64,000 bases of DNA from Duganella guangzhouensis (GCF_009674535.1 NZ_WKJK01000007.1:1-64000), one strand, 5' to 3'. Counted from the first letter of the stretch, positions 1 through 9,798 are shown. Notes: a model not told the origin generated them from the sequence alone. Made by a program: numbers and translations.

Positions 1-498
1 AGCCGAAGCCGCCGCCCGCGCCGCGCGCGCCTGCGCCGCAATCTGCTCCGCCTGCGCCGGCGTCATCGCACTGGCCAGGGGCACTGGCGGCGCCACCACC
101 ACCGGCGCCGGCGGATTCGGATCACGCTGCAGCCAAATGGTCGCCAAGCGCACCTCCTGCTTGCCCGGCACGCCCAACTCCACAAACAAATGCAGATAAT
201 CCGCCTCCACCGCCCGCGTGGTCGACACATGCAACACCTGCCGCGCCCCACGCCGCTCCACCTGCAAGCGCACCGACGCCAGCGCCGGATTCATCGTCAC
301 GTTCGCGCCCCGATACACATTCGCATCGGCCAGCCGCACCTGCAGCCCGCTCACCTCCTCCGGCGTCAGCGAACCCAGCTCGATATCCACCGCCAACGGC
401 TGACCGATATACGAATGGGGCGCGACCTCGCCCAGCTCGGCCGCCTGCGCGGCGCCCAGCCAGGCGCACATCAGAATAGGTAATAGCTTGTGCTGCAT
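1..498 (-). CDS. FimV-like protein, N-terminal part (cut by window edge)
   Basis: The reverse strand reads without a stop from an ATG at 498 to the window edge, giving 166 residues. Residues 1-19 are a signal peptide ([19 protein letters not shown]). About residues 20-130 resemble the N-terminal periplasmic domain of FimV/HubP proteins: an ELGEV start, an [11 protein letters not shown] segment and an [16 protein letters not shown] segment. A Pro/Ala-rich linker follows. FimV proteins are inner-membrane polar organisers that affect type IV pili, usually with a LysM domain and an acidic TPR tail; neither falls in the visible part. Family assignment is by motif recognition. The remainder lies off the left edge, so full length and membrane topology are unknown. 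Confidence 0.6.
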   Translation of the reverse strand, partial: MQHKLLPILMCAWLGAAQAAELGEVAPHSYIGQPLAVDIELGSLTPEEVSGLQVRLADANVYRGANVTMNPALASVRLQVERRGARQVLHVSTTRAVEADYLHLFVELGVPGKQEVRLATIWLQRDPNPPAPVVVAPPVPLASAMTPAQAEQIAAQARAARAAASA

Positions 499-637
499 CG
501 TCTCAAGTCGCGGTTCAGGCGAGAATTCCAAAAAGTGTAACAGCTATAACGGCAGAAATTCCCGGTTTTGTAGCCCCCGGTCAATTTTTCCAAACTGCGC
601 TACACTCGTTGCATTTCTTTCTCTACAAGGATTCAAT

Positions 638-2035
638 ATGAGCACCCGTAGTGAACGTGACAGTTTCGGCCCCATCGACGTCCCCGACGCCCAGCTATGG
701 GGCGCCCAGACCCAGCGCTCGCTGGAACACTTCCGCATCTCCAGCGAAAAAATGCCGACCGAGCTGATCCACGCATTGGCCAGCGTCAAACGCGCCGCCG
801 CCCGCGTCAACCTCGACCTCGGCCTGCTGCCCGGCCCCAAAGCCATCGCCATCACCCAGGCCGCCGACGAAGTGCTGGCCAACCAGCACCCGGCCGAATT
901 CCCGCTGGCGGTGTGGCAAACCGGCTCCGGCACCCAGTCCAATATGAACATGAACGAAGTGCTGGCCAACCGCGGCTCCGAACTGATGGGCGGCGTGCGC
1001 GGCGAAAGCCGGCTGCTGCACCCCAATGACGACGTCAACAAAGGCCAATCGTCCAACGACATCTTCCCCACCGCCATCCACGTCGCCGCCGCCCAGGCGC
1101 TGGCCCACAACGTGTTGCCGGCGCTGCAACAACTGCGCGCCAGCCTGCAGAGCAAGTCCGCCGCCTTCGCCGACATCGTCAAAATCGGCCGCACCCACCT
1201 GCAAGACGCCACCCCGCTGACGCTGGGCCAGGAATTCTCCGGCTACGTGGCCCATCTCGACTTTGCCGAACACGCCATCAACGCCGCCCTGCCCGGCGTG
1301 CTGCAACTGGCGGCCGGTGGCACCGCCGTCGGCACCGGCCTCAACGCCCACCCGGAATACGCCACCCGCATCGCCGCCGAACTGGAACACGCACTGAAGC
1401 TGCCATTCCAGACCGCCGACAACAAATTCGCCGCGCTGGCCGGCCACGACGCCCTGCTGTCGGCCCACGGCGCGCTGAAAACCCTGGCCGCCGCGCTGAT
1501 GAAAATCGCCAACGACGTGCGCTGGATGGCATCCGGCCCGCGCTCCGGCCTGGGCGAGCTCAGCATCCCCGAAAACGAGCCGGGCAGCTCCATCATGCCG
1601 GGCAAGGTCAACCCGACCCAGTGCGAGGCGCTGACCATGCTGGCCTGCCAGGTGTTCGGCAACGACGTCGCCATCACCATGGGCGGCGCCTCCGGCAACT
1701 TCGAGCTCAACGTCTACAAGCCGCTGATCGCCCACAACTTCCTGCAAAGCGCGCGCCTGCTGGCCGACGGCATGCGCAGCTTCGAGGAACATTGTGTGCA
1801 CGGCATCGAACCGAATCGCGACCGCATCGCCGAACTGATGGAGCGCTCGCTGATGCTGGTGACCGCGCTGGCGCCGCACATCGGCTACGACAAGGCCGCC
1901 AGCATCGCCAAAAAGGCCCAGCACGAAGGCACCACGCTGAAGGAAGCCGCGCTGGCGCTGGGCTATGTCACGGCCGAGCAGTTCACGCAGTGGATCGTGC
2001 CGCTGGACATGACCAAGCCGGGCGCCAAGGGCTAG
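638..2035 (+). CDS. fumC: Class II fumarate hydratase FumC
   Basis: Iron-independent fumarase of the TCA cycle, interconverting fumarate and L-malate in the cytosol. The 465 residues match the usual family length (about 460-467). The fumarase/aspartase signature [10 protein letters not shown] is at about residues 316-325, with the catalytic serine on this loop, and the conserved GRTHLQDA segment is near residue 186. The frame stays open upstream to 488, but those residues are not fumarase-like. ATG 638, followed by [16 protein letters not shown], is the expected start and has an AAGG upstream. The stop codon overlaps the convergent gene at 2032 through a shared CTAG. Function is secure. Confidence 0.97.
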   Translation: MSTRSERDSFGPIDVPDAQLWGAQTQRSLEHFRISSEKMPTELIHALASVKRAAARVNLDLGLLPGPKAIAITQAADEVLANQHPAEFPLAVWQTGSGTQSNMNMNEVLANRGSELMGGVRGESRLLHPNDDVNKGQSSNDIFPTAIHVAAAQALAHNVLPALQQLRASLQSKSAAFADIVKIGRTHLQDATPLTLGQEFSGYVAHLDFAEHAINAALPGVLQLAAGGTAVGTGLNAHPEYATRIAAELEHALKLPFQTADNKFAALAGHDALLSAHGALKTLAAALMKIANDVRWMASGPRSGLGELSIPENEPGSSIMPGKVNPTQCEALTMLACQVFGNDVAITMGGASGNFELNVYKPLIAHNFLQSARLLADGMRSFEEHCVHGIEPNRDRIAELMERSLMLVTALAPHIGYDKAASIAKKAQHEGTTLKEAALALGYVTAEQFTQWIVPLDMTKPGAKG

Positions 2036-2943
2036 AAACCGTAGGCGTAGCGCACGCCCACCAGCCAGTCCGGCGGCGCGGCGGCGTCATGGCCGGGATT
2101 GACGCGCCACATCAGCGCGCCGGTCACCCGGCCCTTGTTGCCATCGTGGCCAAAGTGGCGGGTATAGCCGAACTCCAGGTCGCGCTCGGTGGCGGTCGGC
2201 CACAGGTTCAGGCGCGGCGCGCCCAGCGCTGCCAGCCCGCCATCGGCCGGTTGCGGCACGGCCGCGTTGTATTCCAGCGAACCGCCGCGCACCTTGGCCG
2301 GAATCGAGAACGTCACCGCCAGCCGGTCGCTGCTGTTGAACAGTTGGCGCCGCACAAAGCCGGCGCTGTAGGCCACCGTGCGCACCGACGACACCTGCGC
2401 CAGCAGGCTGTCCGGACTGCCCAGCCCCTCGGTCTTGCCATACGACGCCAGTGCCATCAGCGAGCTGTACGGCGACAGCGCATAGCCCAGCGACAGCGAG
2501 GTAAACGTGGTGGTCGGGCGCGAATTCAACATGCTGACCATGCTCTGTTGCGTGCCCGGCGCGCCGCCGGCCTCGCGCAGGACGCCGACCGTCAGAATGC
2601 CGGTGCCGCGCCCCATCTTGCGCTCGAACTCGGCGCTGCTGAGGAAGCGCTTGCCGCGCTCGTTCAACACCGGCCCCAGCGGATCGAGCAACGCCAGATT
2701 GTCCGGCAAGGCGCCAAAGTGCAGGCGCGGCACGCCGTTCGGCGCCGCCGCATAGCGCGGCACGCTGGTGGTTTGCAGGCTGTCGGCCAGCGCCCCCTGT
2801 CGGTCGGCCGCATCGAACAGCAACGCCGCGTTGGAGCGTTGCTCAAACAATAGAGGCTGGGTCGGCATGGCCCAGGGATCGGAAGCGAGCGCTTCGGCCC
2901 CGAGCAGACCCAGTGTCGTCAATGCCAGAAAGTGCTTTTTCAT
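2032..2943 (-). CDS. Putative outer-membrane protein, unknown function
   Basis: A 303-residue exported protein. The start is set at ATG 2943 ([12 protein letters not shown]), which begins a signal peptide ending near residue 20; an upstream in-frame ATG at 2958 would put extra residues before it. The chain ends [10 protein letters not shown] terminal aromatic residue after alternating polar/hydrophobic stretches is typical of outer-membrane beta-barrels. I do not recognise the family or any enzyme motif. It stands alone, converges on fumC and shares its last four bases with it (CTAG). A barrel or an outer-membrane-associated periplasmic protein are both possible. Confidence 0.6.
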   Translation of the reverse strand: MKKHFLALTTLGLLGAEALASDPWAMPTQPLLFEQRSNAALLFDAADRQGALADSLQTTSVPRYAAAPNGVPRLHFGALPDNLALLDPLGPVLNERGKRFLSSAEFERKMGRGTGILTVGVLREAGGAPGTQQSMVSMLNSRPTTTFTSLSLGYALSPYSSLMALASYGKTEGLGSPDSLLAQVSSVRTVAYSAGFVRRQLFNSSDRLAVTFSIPAKVRGGSLEYNAAVPQPADGGLAALGAPRLNLWPTATERDLEFGYTRHFGHDGNKGRVTGALMWRVNPGHDAAAPPDWLVGVRYAYGF

Positions 2944-3130
2944 GATGCAACCCGCCACATTGCGCCCTGCTTAAATATTTAGCAGTTAACTCAGAATAGC
3001 AACTTCTTTTGCCCGTGGCTATCGGTATACCCTTACAGGGATAGGGTAAACTGCGCGCCTGTCGGAATGCCGCTACACTAAGCAGTGCGGGCTGAGCAGC
3101 CGATTTCACATCATGGCAACAGAGGATAAA

Positions 3131-3349
3131 ATGCAAAAAGTAAGCTTTGAATTAAATGGCGAGTTTGTCGAACTCAACCAGCTGCTGAAGCTGGTGGGAC
3201 TGTGCGACAGCGGCGGTGCCGGCAAGCAGATCGTGGCCAGCGGCGACGTCAAGGTCGACGGCAAGCAAGAGCTGCGCAAGACCGCCAAAATCCGCGCCGG
3301 CCAGCAAGTCAGCGTTGGAGACGTTAGAATTACCGTGCAAGCCGCGTAA
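3131..3349 (+). CDS. Small S4-domain RNA-binding protein (YbcJ type)
   Basis: A 72-residue protein made almost wholly of one S4 RNA-binding fold: FVELNQLLKLVGLCDSGGAGK, the KVDGK turn, then a RAGQQVSVGD strand. This is the YbcJ/RNA-binding S4 family, thought to bind structured RNA, with no enzyme activity known to me. An in-frame ATG exists at 3113. I prefer 3131, because AGAGGA at 3121-3126 lies four bases before it and the homologous region begins there. The gene is monocistronic between intergenic spaces of about 190 and 160 bases. Confidence 0.85.
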   Translation: MQKVSFELNGEFVELNQLLKLVGLCDSGGAGKQIVASGDVKVDGKQELRKTAKIRAGQQVSVGDVRITVQAA

Positions 3350-3506
3350 TTATTCTTGCGTTACAGCAATAATAGCCTAAGCTGCCTACAAGGCGGCCAG
3401 GGCAAGCGGGTTTGACCTTGCACAATCCGGTCAGCGCCGGCCTCGCTATAGTGGGCCAGCCTGTATCCGGTTTTTTCAACCCGTTTTCAATTGCAGGGGT
3501 GATGTC

Positions 3507-3800
3507 ATGGACGGTCCCGCACCAAACAGCCCCACCCAGGAACGGTTGCTGGACGACTTGCGCCAGGTGATAGAAAACGCCGAAGAACTGCTGAAGAACA
3601 CCGACCAGTACCACGGCGACGCCTACCAGGCCGCGCGCAACAAGCTGGCGGTCGCCCTGCAGGCCGCCACCGCCGAGCTGGCACGCTTTGAAGACGTGCA
3701 AATCGCCCGCATGATCGAACTGACCGCCGCCGCCAACCGCCTGCACCGCGACCTGACCGGCGAAGACAAGCTGCTACGCGCCTTCCGTCACGACCGCTGA
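3507..3800 (+). CDS. Small helical DUF883/ElaB-like protein lacking a membrane anchor
   Basis: A 97-residue, mostly helical, acidic protein. The segment [19 protein letters not shown] and the following Ala-rich helix resemble the start of ElaB/YqjD/DUF883 proteins, which are ribosome-associated and normally end in a C-terminal membrane helix. Here the chain ends [14 protein letters not shown] with no hydrophobic tail, so any relative would be soluble. An AGGGG sits about eight bases before ATG 3507. The last 27 bases overlap the convergent bufBC gene. The family call is tentative; a free-standing coiled-coil protein is the alternative. Confidence 0.6.
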   Translation: MDGPAPNSPTQERLLDDLRQVIENAEELLKNTDQYHGDAYQAARNKLAVALQAATAELARFEDVQIARMIELTAAANRLHRDLTGEDKLLRAFRHDR

Positions 3801-5438
3801 TAACACCCGCTGGGCCAGCCAGGTCCGCAGGCTGGTCGCCACATCGAATTCCTCATCCAATGCAAACGCCGTGTCCAGCGCGGCGCCCATGCTGCCGCCT
3901 TGTTGCAATGTGGTGAGCGCGGCGTGGCCAGCGGTGTCCAGCGCCAGCACTTGCGCCTGCCATTGCGGCCGGCTGACCAGCGCGTGGCTGGGCACCGCCA
4001 TGTCTTCCGGGAAGGGGATGCCGCTGTCCGGCTGATGTGCCAGCCATAGCGGCGCGATCGCCCATGCCGAGGCCAGCAGGCTAGCACTCGGCTGCAGCGC
4101 ATAGCGGGCCGCTTCGAATTGTTCCGGCGTCAGCGCGGCCAGCTGGGCGGCGTCCAGTACTGGCGCGGCGGGCGCGTAGTGGGCGCGGTGCACGGCCCAT
4201 TCCAGCGTCGCCATGTCCGGCAGATACGGCAGTTCGGCCGTGTGCGGGAAGCTGCGCAGGAAGGCCGGCAGCGCGGCGCCGAAGTGGTTCAGGTCGGGAT
4301 TGTCGGCGGCATGGGCGCGGCCGTAGGCGCGGGCCAGGCCGCCGAAGAAGTCCTCGCCCACCAGCGCCAGCAGCACCGGATAGGCCGCCGCCAGCGACTT
4401 GGTCCAGGTGGCGCTCTGATTGCCGCGATACAGCGCATACCGGTGCTTGAGATGCTCGCCAGCACGCAACTGCGCCAGCGCTGGCGGCGCCAGCTGCGCG
4501 TCGAACAGCGCGCCGGCAAACAGCTGCTGCGCGTCGGCCAGCGCGGCGTCAGGCCGCCCCGCCGCCGCCGGCCGTGCCTCGCCGGGCAGCGGCTGCGTTA
4601 CCCTGCAGGGCGGCGCGGCGCCAGCCATCCGAGTGGCAGCCTGATCGGCCTCAGCCAGCAACACCTCCAGCGGCGGCAAATCGGCATCCCATTCAATCAA
4701 GGTCGGCACCGCGCCAAAGCGCGCCAGCGCCGCCTCGTACAAGCGCCACACCGGCGGCGCCACGCGGTCGCCATGATGATCGATGACCGCCTCCGGCGTC
4801 ACCAGATGCCCGCCCAGATGCAACTCCCCCACCATGCCCGGCGCAATCGCGGCGATGGCGGCCAGCGCATCCTCACCGTGATTGCACTGGTTCACATACA
4901 AATTATTGACATCCAACAGCAGCCCGCAGCCAGTGCGCGTCGCCAGCGCCGCCAGAAACTCGGCCTCGCTCATCGCGTCCGCCGCAAAGCGCACGTAGGT
5001 CGACACATTCTCGACCAGCAACTGCCGGCCCAGCGCGTCCTGCACCCGCTGCACCCGCGCCGCCATCCAGTCCAGCGCCGCCCGGTCCAACACCAGCGGC
5101 AACAAATCGTGCAACTGCCGCCCGGCCACCGCGCCCCAGCACAGATGCTCGGACACCAGCGCCGGCTGGAGCCGCGCCACCAGCTCGCGCACGCGCGCCA
5201 GATGCGCATCGGAAAAACCACGCGCCGAGCCCAGCCCCAGCCCCACGCCATGCAGACTGACCGCATAATCGGCGCGCAACTGCTCCAGCACATGCCAATC
5301 CCAGCCGGCTTGATCCAGATAATTTTCGCTATGCACCTCCAGCCAGCGCAGCGCCGGCCGCTGCGTCAGCCACTGCCGGTAGTGCGGCGCGCGCAGGCCG
5401 ATGCCGACACCAAGGCCGGCCACCGCGCCATCCACCAT
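3774..5438 (-). CDS. Bufferin maturation enzyme: fused MNIO (DUF692, BufB) and DUF2063 partner (BufC)
   Basis: A 554-residue protein joining two parts that are normally separate. Residues 1-265 are a DUF692 multinuclear non-haem iron oxygenase with its putative metal ligands in place: SENY (37-40), H63, EH (97-98), EN (143-144), D176/N178, E205-x-H207-x3-H211, DHH (220-222), and E249/D251. Residues 265-300 are a Pro/Ala linker. Residues 300-554 match the DUF2063 partner (LFDAQL, then [25 protein letters not shown]). In described systems the iron enzyme modifies cysteines of a small precursor and the partner recruits it; the modified peptide sequesters copper in the periplasm. ATG 5438 is two bases after the bufA stop, so translation is probably coupled. 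An upstream in-frame ATG at 5516 lies inside bufA and is rejected. No key ligand seems missing. The fusion is seen directly; the chemistry is inferred. Confidence 0.88.
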   Translation of the reverse strand: MVDGAVAGLGVGIGLRAPHYRQWLTQRPALRWLEVHSENYLDQAGWDWHVLEQLRADYAVSLHGVGLGLGSARGFSDAHLARVRELVARLQPALVSEHLCWGAVAGRQLHDLLPLVLDRAALDWMAARVQRVQDALGRQLLVENVSTYVRFAADAMSEAEFLAALATRTGCGLLLDVNNLYVNQCNHGEDALAAIAAIAPGMVGELHLGGHLVTPEAVIDHHGDRVAPPVWRLYEAALARFGAVPTLIEWDADLPPLEVLLAEADQAATRMAGAAPPCRVTQPLPGEARPAAAGRPDAALADAQQLFAGALFDAQLAPPALAQLRAGEHLKHRYALYRGNQSATWTKSLAAAYPVLLALVGEDFFGGLARAYGRAHAADNPDLNHFGAALPAFLRSFPHTAELPYLPDMATLEWAVHRAHYAPAAPVLDAAQLAALTPEQFEAARYALQPSASLLASAWAIAPLWLAHQPDSGIPFPEDMAVPSHALVSRPQWQAQVLALDTAGHAALTTLQQGGSMGAALDTAFALDEEFDVATSLRTWLAQRVLSAVVTEGA

Positions 5439-5440
5439 GC

Positions 5441-5698
5441 TTACTTGGCTGGCGCGGCTGGTGGCGTGGTCTTGCCGCCGGTTTTCTCGCAAGTGCCCTT
5501 GGCAACGAATTTCCACTCATCCGGCGCATTGTCGGTCTTGGCCTGACCGGAGCAGGAGTGGGCGGCGGTGCCGCAATCGTTCTGGCCAGCCTTGGCCACG
5601 CCATAGCACTTCTCCTGATCGGCGGCGGCGGCGCTGCCAGCCTGGGTGGCGCACACAGTGGCCAGCGCGGCGGCGATCAAGGCGTGACGTTTGTTCAT
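5441..5698 (-). CDS. bufA: Bufferin-type precursor peptide BufA1 (DUF2282 family)
   Basis: An 85-residue exported peptide. A signal sequence covers residues 1-26 (AGSAAAA before DQEKCYGV). The mature part has four cysteines (C31, C42, C49, C70) spaced as in DUF2282 proteins: [14 protein letters not shown], then HSC, then FVAKGTCEK. In characterised bufferins the central cysteines are oxidised by the iron enzyme to thio-heterocycles that bind copper. The tail after C70 is a Lys/Pro/Ala spacer. GGGAG lies before ATG 5698. The gene is first in a two-gene operon with the fused maturation enzyme. No DoxX-like, sigma or anti-sigma gene is nearby, although these often accompany such loci. Copper function is inferred from the family. 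Confidence 0.85.
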   Translation of the reverse strand: MNKRHALIAAALATVCATQAGSAAAADQEKCYGVAKAGQNDCGTAAHSCSGQAKTDNAPDEWKFVAKGTCEKTGGKTTPPAAPAK

Positions 5699-5841
5699 GG
5701 TGTATCTCCCGAGGATAAAGTATAAGTCCGCAGCGTACCAGCAATCGTGCCGGTACGCACCTGTCGGAGCAGCAGGGAGACAGCAAGGCGCGAGCGCGCC
5801 GCGCGCCGGACGGCGCGCCGGGAACAGCGGAACCGCCGCGC

Positions 5842-6033
5842 TCAGGCGGTGGTATTGATGTTGTTGCCGAGGTGAGAAGGCAGGTTAGGCACCGGCGGAA
5901 TCGCCTCGACCAGCGCCGAAGCACTGGATGCCTGTATGTCCTGCGCCTTTTTCAGTACTGCAACGCCGACAGCCTGTTTGGTGCCGGTGTCCGCAATCGT
6001 GGTTGCGGTCTGCGCAATGCCGGTAACGTCCAT
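5842..6033 (-). CDS. YjfB-family small protein
   Basis: A 63-residue protein with no signal peptide and no membrane span. The pattern [16 protein letters not shown], then [15 protein letters not shown], then an end in NNINTTA, is that of YjfB-family proteins, listed as putative motility proteins and often found as single small genes in Oxalobacteraceae. A strong GGAGGT lies about five bases before ATG 6033. No flagellar gene is in the window, so context adds nothing to the motility suggestion. The biochemical role is unknown. Confidence 0.7.
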   Translation of the reverse strand: MDVTGIAQTATTIADTGTKQAVGVAVLKKAQDIQASSASALVEAIPPVPNLPSHLGNNINTTA

Positions 6034-6087
6034 GATGGACCTCCATTAAGGGGTATCAAGTCATTTACGGCAGGCGCCGGAGCAACT

Positions 6088-6633
6088 TTAGGCTTGCGCT
6101 GAAATTTTTTTCAGATGCGTGAGCAGCCAGACAAGTACCGTCTCCGGCTGATTCAGGTCCAGCCAGGTCACGCTGTCGCGGAGCCCGTCCGGCCGTGGAT
6201 GATCGGCCGCCACCGCCACCACGTGCACATCGTCCGGATACAGCGGCGCCCGGCCAGCCTCGACCCGGTACACTTCCAGCTTGTCGATCGGGTAAGCCTT
6301 GAAGCCTTCCAACAAGGTCAGGTCGGCCGGCGCCAGCCGCTCCAGCTGCTGGTCCAGCGACGGTTCCGGCGCGCCGCGCAATTCATGAATGATGGCGTAA
6401 CGGAACGGCGACGCCACCATCACCTCGGCCGCGCCGGCCATGCGCAGGCGCGCGCTATCCTTGTGCGCCGGTTCCAGGTGCAGATCGTGATGACTGTGCT
6501 TGATAACGTTGACCTTCAGCCCCCGCCCCGCCAGCTGTGCCAGCAGGTATTCCAGCAGCGTGGTCTTGCCGCTGCCGGAGGTGCCGATGATTCCCAGGAT
6601 GTTGCGCGCGTGCGCGGGACTTACTTGGTGCAT
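6088..6633 (-). CDS. mobB: Molybdopterin-guanine dinucleotide biosynthesis adaptor MobB
   Basis: A 181-residue P-loop GTPase. The Walker A motif GTSGSGKTT is at about residues 17-25, followed by the MobB-type [11 protein letters not shown] segment and [19 protein letters not shown], where the acidic residue acts as Walker B. MobB assists MobA in joining GMP to molybdopterin to make MGD cofactor. The length fits the family (about 165-185). No mobA or molybdoenzyme gene is nearby. The product should be cytosolic. Confidence is high. Confidence 0.93.
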   Translation of the reverse strand: MHQVSPAHARNILGIIGTSGSGKTTLLEYLLAQLAGRGLKVNVIKHSHHDLHLEPAHKDSARLRMAGAAEVMVASPFRYAIIHELRGAPEPSLDQQLERLAPADLTLLEGFKAYPIDKLEVYRVEAGRAPLYPDDVHVVAVAADHPRPDGLRDSVTWLDLNQPETVLVWLLTHLKKISAQA

Positions 6634-6675
6634 TGCCGGGCCTCCTATTGATGCCCGACATTATAGGGGAAGGCG

Positions 6676-6855
6676 TCAGTCTTTGATTTTAATGCCGTTG
6701 GAGTGACTACGGCCGGCTAGCAGCACCAAAGCGACGCAGATCAGCACCATGCTCCAGGTGCTCGGCTCGCTGGAGGAAATCATTTCAGCCGCATGCACGC
6801 GTGGCATGTAGGCGGCGGCGCCGATCAGGAACGGCAGGCATTTCAGGTGTTTCAT
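6676..6855 (-). CDS. Minimal PEP-CTERM-like exported protein
   Basis: A 59-residue protein. ATG 6855 has a good GGGGA seven bases upstream; the in-frame ATG at 6879 lacks one. Residues 1-22 look like a signal peptide. After only a few residues comes SEPSTWSM, then a hydrophobic helix (VLICVALVLLAG), then RSHSN and a short basic tail. That is the layout of a PEP-CTERM sorting signal, with Ser in place of the first Pro of the motif. There is almost no passenger between the two signals. It may be a degraded gene or a tiny exosortase substrate. It lies between mobB and gspB on the same strand but does not look co-functional. Confidence 0.55.
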   Translation of the reverse strand: MKHLKCLPFLIGAAAYMPRVHAAEMISSSEPSTWSMVLICVALVLLAGRSHSNGIKIKD

Positions 6856-6923
6856 GAGATTTCCCCTTGCTGAGTTCACAATGATAAGAAAATATCATGA
6901 TTTTGTGACACGCGCATTACGCC

Positions 6924-7604
6924 TCAGTACGGGACGCGGTAACGATAGCCTTTAAAGTTGAAAATCGCCTCTTTCGGCTGCAATTTCTCCAGCACCAAGC
7001 CAGGCGCCACCTCCTCGCCCTCATGGCGCAGAATTTTGTCGACCAGCAACAAGCGGTCGGCCGCGTTCTTCGAGTAAATATAGCCGCCCACCGTGACCGG
7101 CGGAATCGAACGCTGGATCGGCTCCGGCAGCTCGCGCAGATTGGCCACCGGTTCTTCCGACGCCGAGGCCGGCTTGGCGGCCGGTTGCGCTGCCCCTGAC
7201 GCTGACGCTGGCGCTACCGCCTGAGCCGCTGCGGCAACCGGCGCCGACGCCGTGGCGCGCGCCAGATTCGCCACCGACGGCGGCAAATCAGCATCCGGCA
7301 GCGGCAGCGGCGCCGGCGCTGGTGACGATGCCGGCGCTGCGGCAACTGGCGCTGGTGGCTGCACCGCCGCCGGCGCGGCAGCCGCCAGCGGCGCCTCCGG
7401 TGACGCAGACGGCCGCAACACCAGCACCAGCAGCACGCCGATCACACCGGCCATCGCCAGCAGCGCCAGGATCAGCTGCTTGCTGATCCGCCCGGCGCCG
7501 GCATGGCTGTCTGCCGTCTGCAAAGTCGGCGCATGAATGGTCGGCGAATTGCCCAACTGGCGTTCCGCCTGCGCCTTCTTCAACGCTTCCAAAATATAAG
7601 ACAT
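6924..7604 (-). CDS. gspB: General secretion pathway protein GspB
   Basis: A 226-residue bitopic inner-membrane protein. It starts with the typical SYILEALKKAQAERQ, has one membrane helix at about residues 45-65, then a long Ala/Pro linker. The C-terminal periplasmic GspB domain (about 155-226) includes PPVTVGGYIYSKNAADRLLLVD and ends in FKGYRYRVPY. GspB works with the GspA ATPase to carry the type II secretion secretin through peptidoglycan. gspA starts 48 bases upstream on the same strand, so the two form an operon. No ribosome-binding site stands out. The T2SS structural genes are not in this window. Confidence 0.92.
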   Translation of the reverse strand: MSYILEALKKAQAERQLGNSPTIHAPTLQTADSHAGAGRISKQLILALLAMAGVIGVLLVLVLRPSASPEAPLAAAAPAAVQPPAPVAAAPASSPAPAPLPLPDADLPPSVANLARATASAPVAAAAQAVAPASASGAAQPAAKPASASEEPVANLRELPEPIQRSIPPVTVGGYIYSKNAADRLLLVDKILRHEGEEVAPGLVLEKLQPKEAIFNFKGYRYRVPY

Positions 7605-7652
7605 AGCTTCAAATAAGTTAAATACCGCGTTATCGTATGCCGCGCGCTGTCA

Positions 7653-9272
7653 TCAGCGCAGATGCGGCTCCTGCACGCCACCCAGCTGATACAGGCGGAT
7701 AAAAGTCTTCGGCCCGGCCACGCCATCCGCCTTGAGGTTTTGCGCGCTCTGGAATTCCATCAACCGCGTGCGCAGTGCCGCGTCCAGCGGCTGATTCTCC
7801 TGCGGCTTCTTCAAATCGTAAATCTGCGACAGGCGACGGGCCAGCCAATCGACGTCAGGCCCGTGGTCGCCGCTGCGCACCTCGTCGCGCCAGGCCCGTG
7901 GCGCGCGCCAGTAGGTGGTGTACTCGCCTTCATAGCGTGCCGCCAGCGCATCCACGCTCAGCGTCTGCGGCTTGCCGCCGGGAACGACGATGCTGGCCGT
8001 GCCGTCGTCCAGCGCGGTCAGCAGCACGTAATTGGGGCCGACCGGATCGTCGTGCAGCTTCAGCATGGCCGGGCGGTCCAGCTGGCGCAAATCGTCCAGC
8101 GAGCCCTTCGCTTGCAGACAGCGCAGATTGGCGCGCGCCGCCGTCGGACAGGGATCGCCATCCACCAGCGTCAAGCCCCACAGGCCGGCCAACTGGCGCA
8201 AGGCCACCGCACTGTCGCCACTCGGCGGCAAGGCCGGCGCTGGCGCCCCGGCCACCGCAGCAGCAACAGCAGGCGCGGACGATACCGCCACCGCCGCACT
8301 GGCCGCCTGCGCCGGCGCCACCACCGTCGGCCCGGGGCGCGCCGCCAGTTGCCACGCCAGCGCGCTGATGACCACACCGCCCAGCACCCCGGCCGCCAGC
8401 AGCGGCCAACGCCCCGCCAGCGCAGCCCGCGCGCCCGACGGCGCAGCGTCCTGACCGGCAAACACCTCGGCCGCCGCCCGCTTCAAGATCGTGCGCGTCA
8501 CCTGCGGCTGATTCTCTACATACGCCCCCAGCAAAGCGCGGTCGCACAACAGATTGATACGGCGCGGCACGCCCTTGGTCAGCCCATGCACCAGTCCCAT
8601 CAGCTTGCGTGGAAACGGCGCCACCGCGCCAGCCCCGGCCACCGCCAGCCGATGCTCGATATACGTTCCCGTCTCCGCCTCCGACAGTGAACCCAGGTGA
8701 TAACGCGCAATCACCCGTTGCGCCAGTTGCTCCAGCTCCGGCCGCGCCAGCATGCCACGCAACTCCGGCTGACCGATCAAAATGATCTGCAGGAGCTTGC
8801 GCTCGCTGGTTTCCAGATTGGTCAGCAAGCGCAACTGCTCCAGCACCTCGGCCGACAGATTCTGCGCCTCATCGATAATCAGCACATTGTTGCGCCCCTG
8901 CGCGTGCGAGGCCAGCAGATAGGCATTGATCGCATCCACATAACCCTTGACGCTGACCGCGCCCGCTCCCTGCGGCGCCAGCGCGATGCCGAACTCATCG
9001 CAGATCGACAGCAGCAACTCCTCCACCGACAGCTTGGGATTGAAGATATAGCCAAGCTTGCAATTGTCGGGAATCTGCTCCATGAAGCAGCGGCACACCG
9101 TGGTCTTGCCGGCGCCAATTTCACCGGTCAGCAGCACGAAGCCGCCGCCACTGCCGATGCCGTACAGCAGATGCGCCAGCGCCTCGCGATGGCGTTCGCT
9201 CATGAACAGATAGCGTGGGTCGGGCGCGATGGAAAACGGCGATTGTTTCAGATTGAAGAATTGCGTGTACAT
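7653..9272 (-). CDS. gspA: General secretion ATPase GspA (ExeA type) with peptidoglycan-binding domain
   Basis: A 539-residue protein. It begins MYTQFFNLKQSPFSIAPDPR, the standard ExeA opening. The AAA ATPase has Walker A GEIGAGKTT at about 50-58 and Walker B LIIDEAQNL near 130-140. One membrane helix lies at about 285-305, followed by an Ala-rich spacer. A peptidoglycan-binding domain is at about 470-535 (DWLARRLSQ, then LKADGVAGPKTFIRL). The pair GspA-GspB remodels or binds the wall to assemble the T2SS secretin. It is co-transcribed with gspB. A T2SS would be a plausible exporter of the chitinase and mannanase nearby, which is inference only. Confidence 0.93.
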   Translation of the reverse strand: MYTQFFNLKQSPFSIAPDPRYLFMSERHREALAHLLYGIGSGGGFVLLTGEIGAGKTTVCRCFMEQIPDNCKLGYIFNPKLSVEELLLSICDEFGIALAPQGAGAVSVKGYVDAINAYLLASHAQGRNNVLIIDEAQNLSAEVLEQLRLLTNLETSERKLLQIILIGQPELRGMLARPELEQLAQRVIARYHLGSLSEAETGTYIEHRLAVAGAGAVAPFPRKLMGLVHGLTKGVPRRINLLCDRALLGAYVENQPQVTRTILKRAAAEVFAGQDAAPSGARAALAGRWPLLAAGVLGGVVISALAWQLAARPGPTVVAPAQAASAAVAVSSAPAVAAAVAGAPAPALPPSGDSAVALRQLAGLWGLTLVDGDPCPTAARANLRCLQAKGSLDDLRQLDRPAMLKLHDDPVGPNYVLLTALDDGTASIVVPGGKPQTLSVDALAARYEGEYTTYWRAPRAWRDEVRSGDHGPDVDWLARRLSQIYDLKKPQENQPLDAALRTRLMEFQSAQNLKADGVAGPKTFIRLYQLGGVQEPHLR

Positions 9273-9297
9273 GAAAACCCAGTGAGTGCGCGGTGGC

Positions 9298-9798
9298 CTA
9301 TTTTAGCCGTTGTCGGATCGGCGGCGGCTGCACCGGCGGCAACGGCTGCCACTTCGCGCAATAAATCTTGGATTTGGTATCGAAATACACGATGCGGCTG
9401 GCCGGCTTGGCCTCGCGCACCGGATAGGCCGAGGTATCGATCACCGTGTAATGCGTGCCCACCTGCTGGATGATGGCCTTCTCCAGATTATCCGGCGTGG
9501 CCTCGGCCACCGCGCCCACGAACACATAGGTACTGGTATCGTCGCTGACCATCACCTCGGAAATCGGCGTGCCCCACAGCGTGGCGCCGGCGGTGCGGAA
9601 CCAGAACGCCCCGCCCTCGTGCTTGTAGGCGGCACCGAAATGCTTCTGCAGATAGCCGTAGTAGTAATTGTTTTCGGTATGATCGCGGCACAGCAGGCCG
9701 TTACCGATGATGGTGCCAAAGGTGGTCGGCACCGACTGCGCCGCCGCCACGCCGCAGACCAGCGCCAGCGCCAGCGCCGCGCCGCACAGCCCGCGCAT
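9298..9798 (-). CDS. Exported hypothetical protein, translationally coupled to its upstream gene
   Basis: A 166-residue protein of unknown family. ATG 9798 overlaps the TAA of the upstream gene (TAATG), so I take it over the in-frame ATG at 9816. Residues 1-20 form a signal peptide (MRGLCGAALALALVCGVAAA). The mature part is Tyr-rich near HTENNYYYGYLQKHFG, has two cysteines (one in GLLCRDH, one in KIYCAKW) that could form a disulphide, and ends in a Pro-rich basic tail. I recognise no catalytic motif. It is separated from gspA by 25 bases and could be read with it. Confidence 0.6.
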   Translation of the reverse strand: MRGLCGAALALALVCGVAAAQSVPTTFGTIIGNGLLCRDHTENNYYYGYLQKHFGAAYKHEGGAFWFRTAGATLWGTPISEVMVSDDTSTYVFVGAVAEATPDNLEKAIIQQVGTHYTVIDTSAYPVREAKPASRIVYFDTKSKIYCAKWQPLPPVQPPPIRQRLK

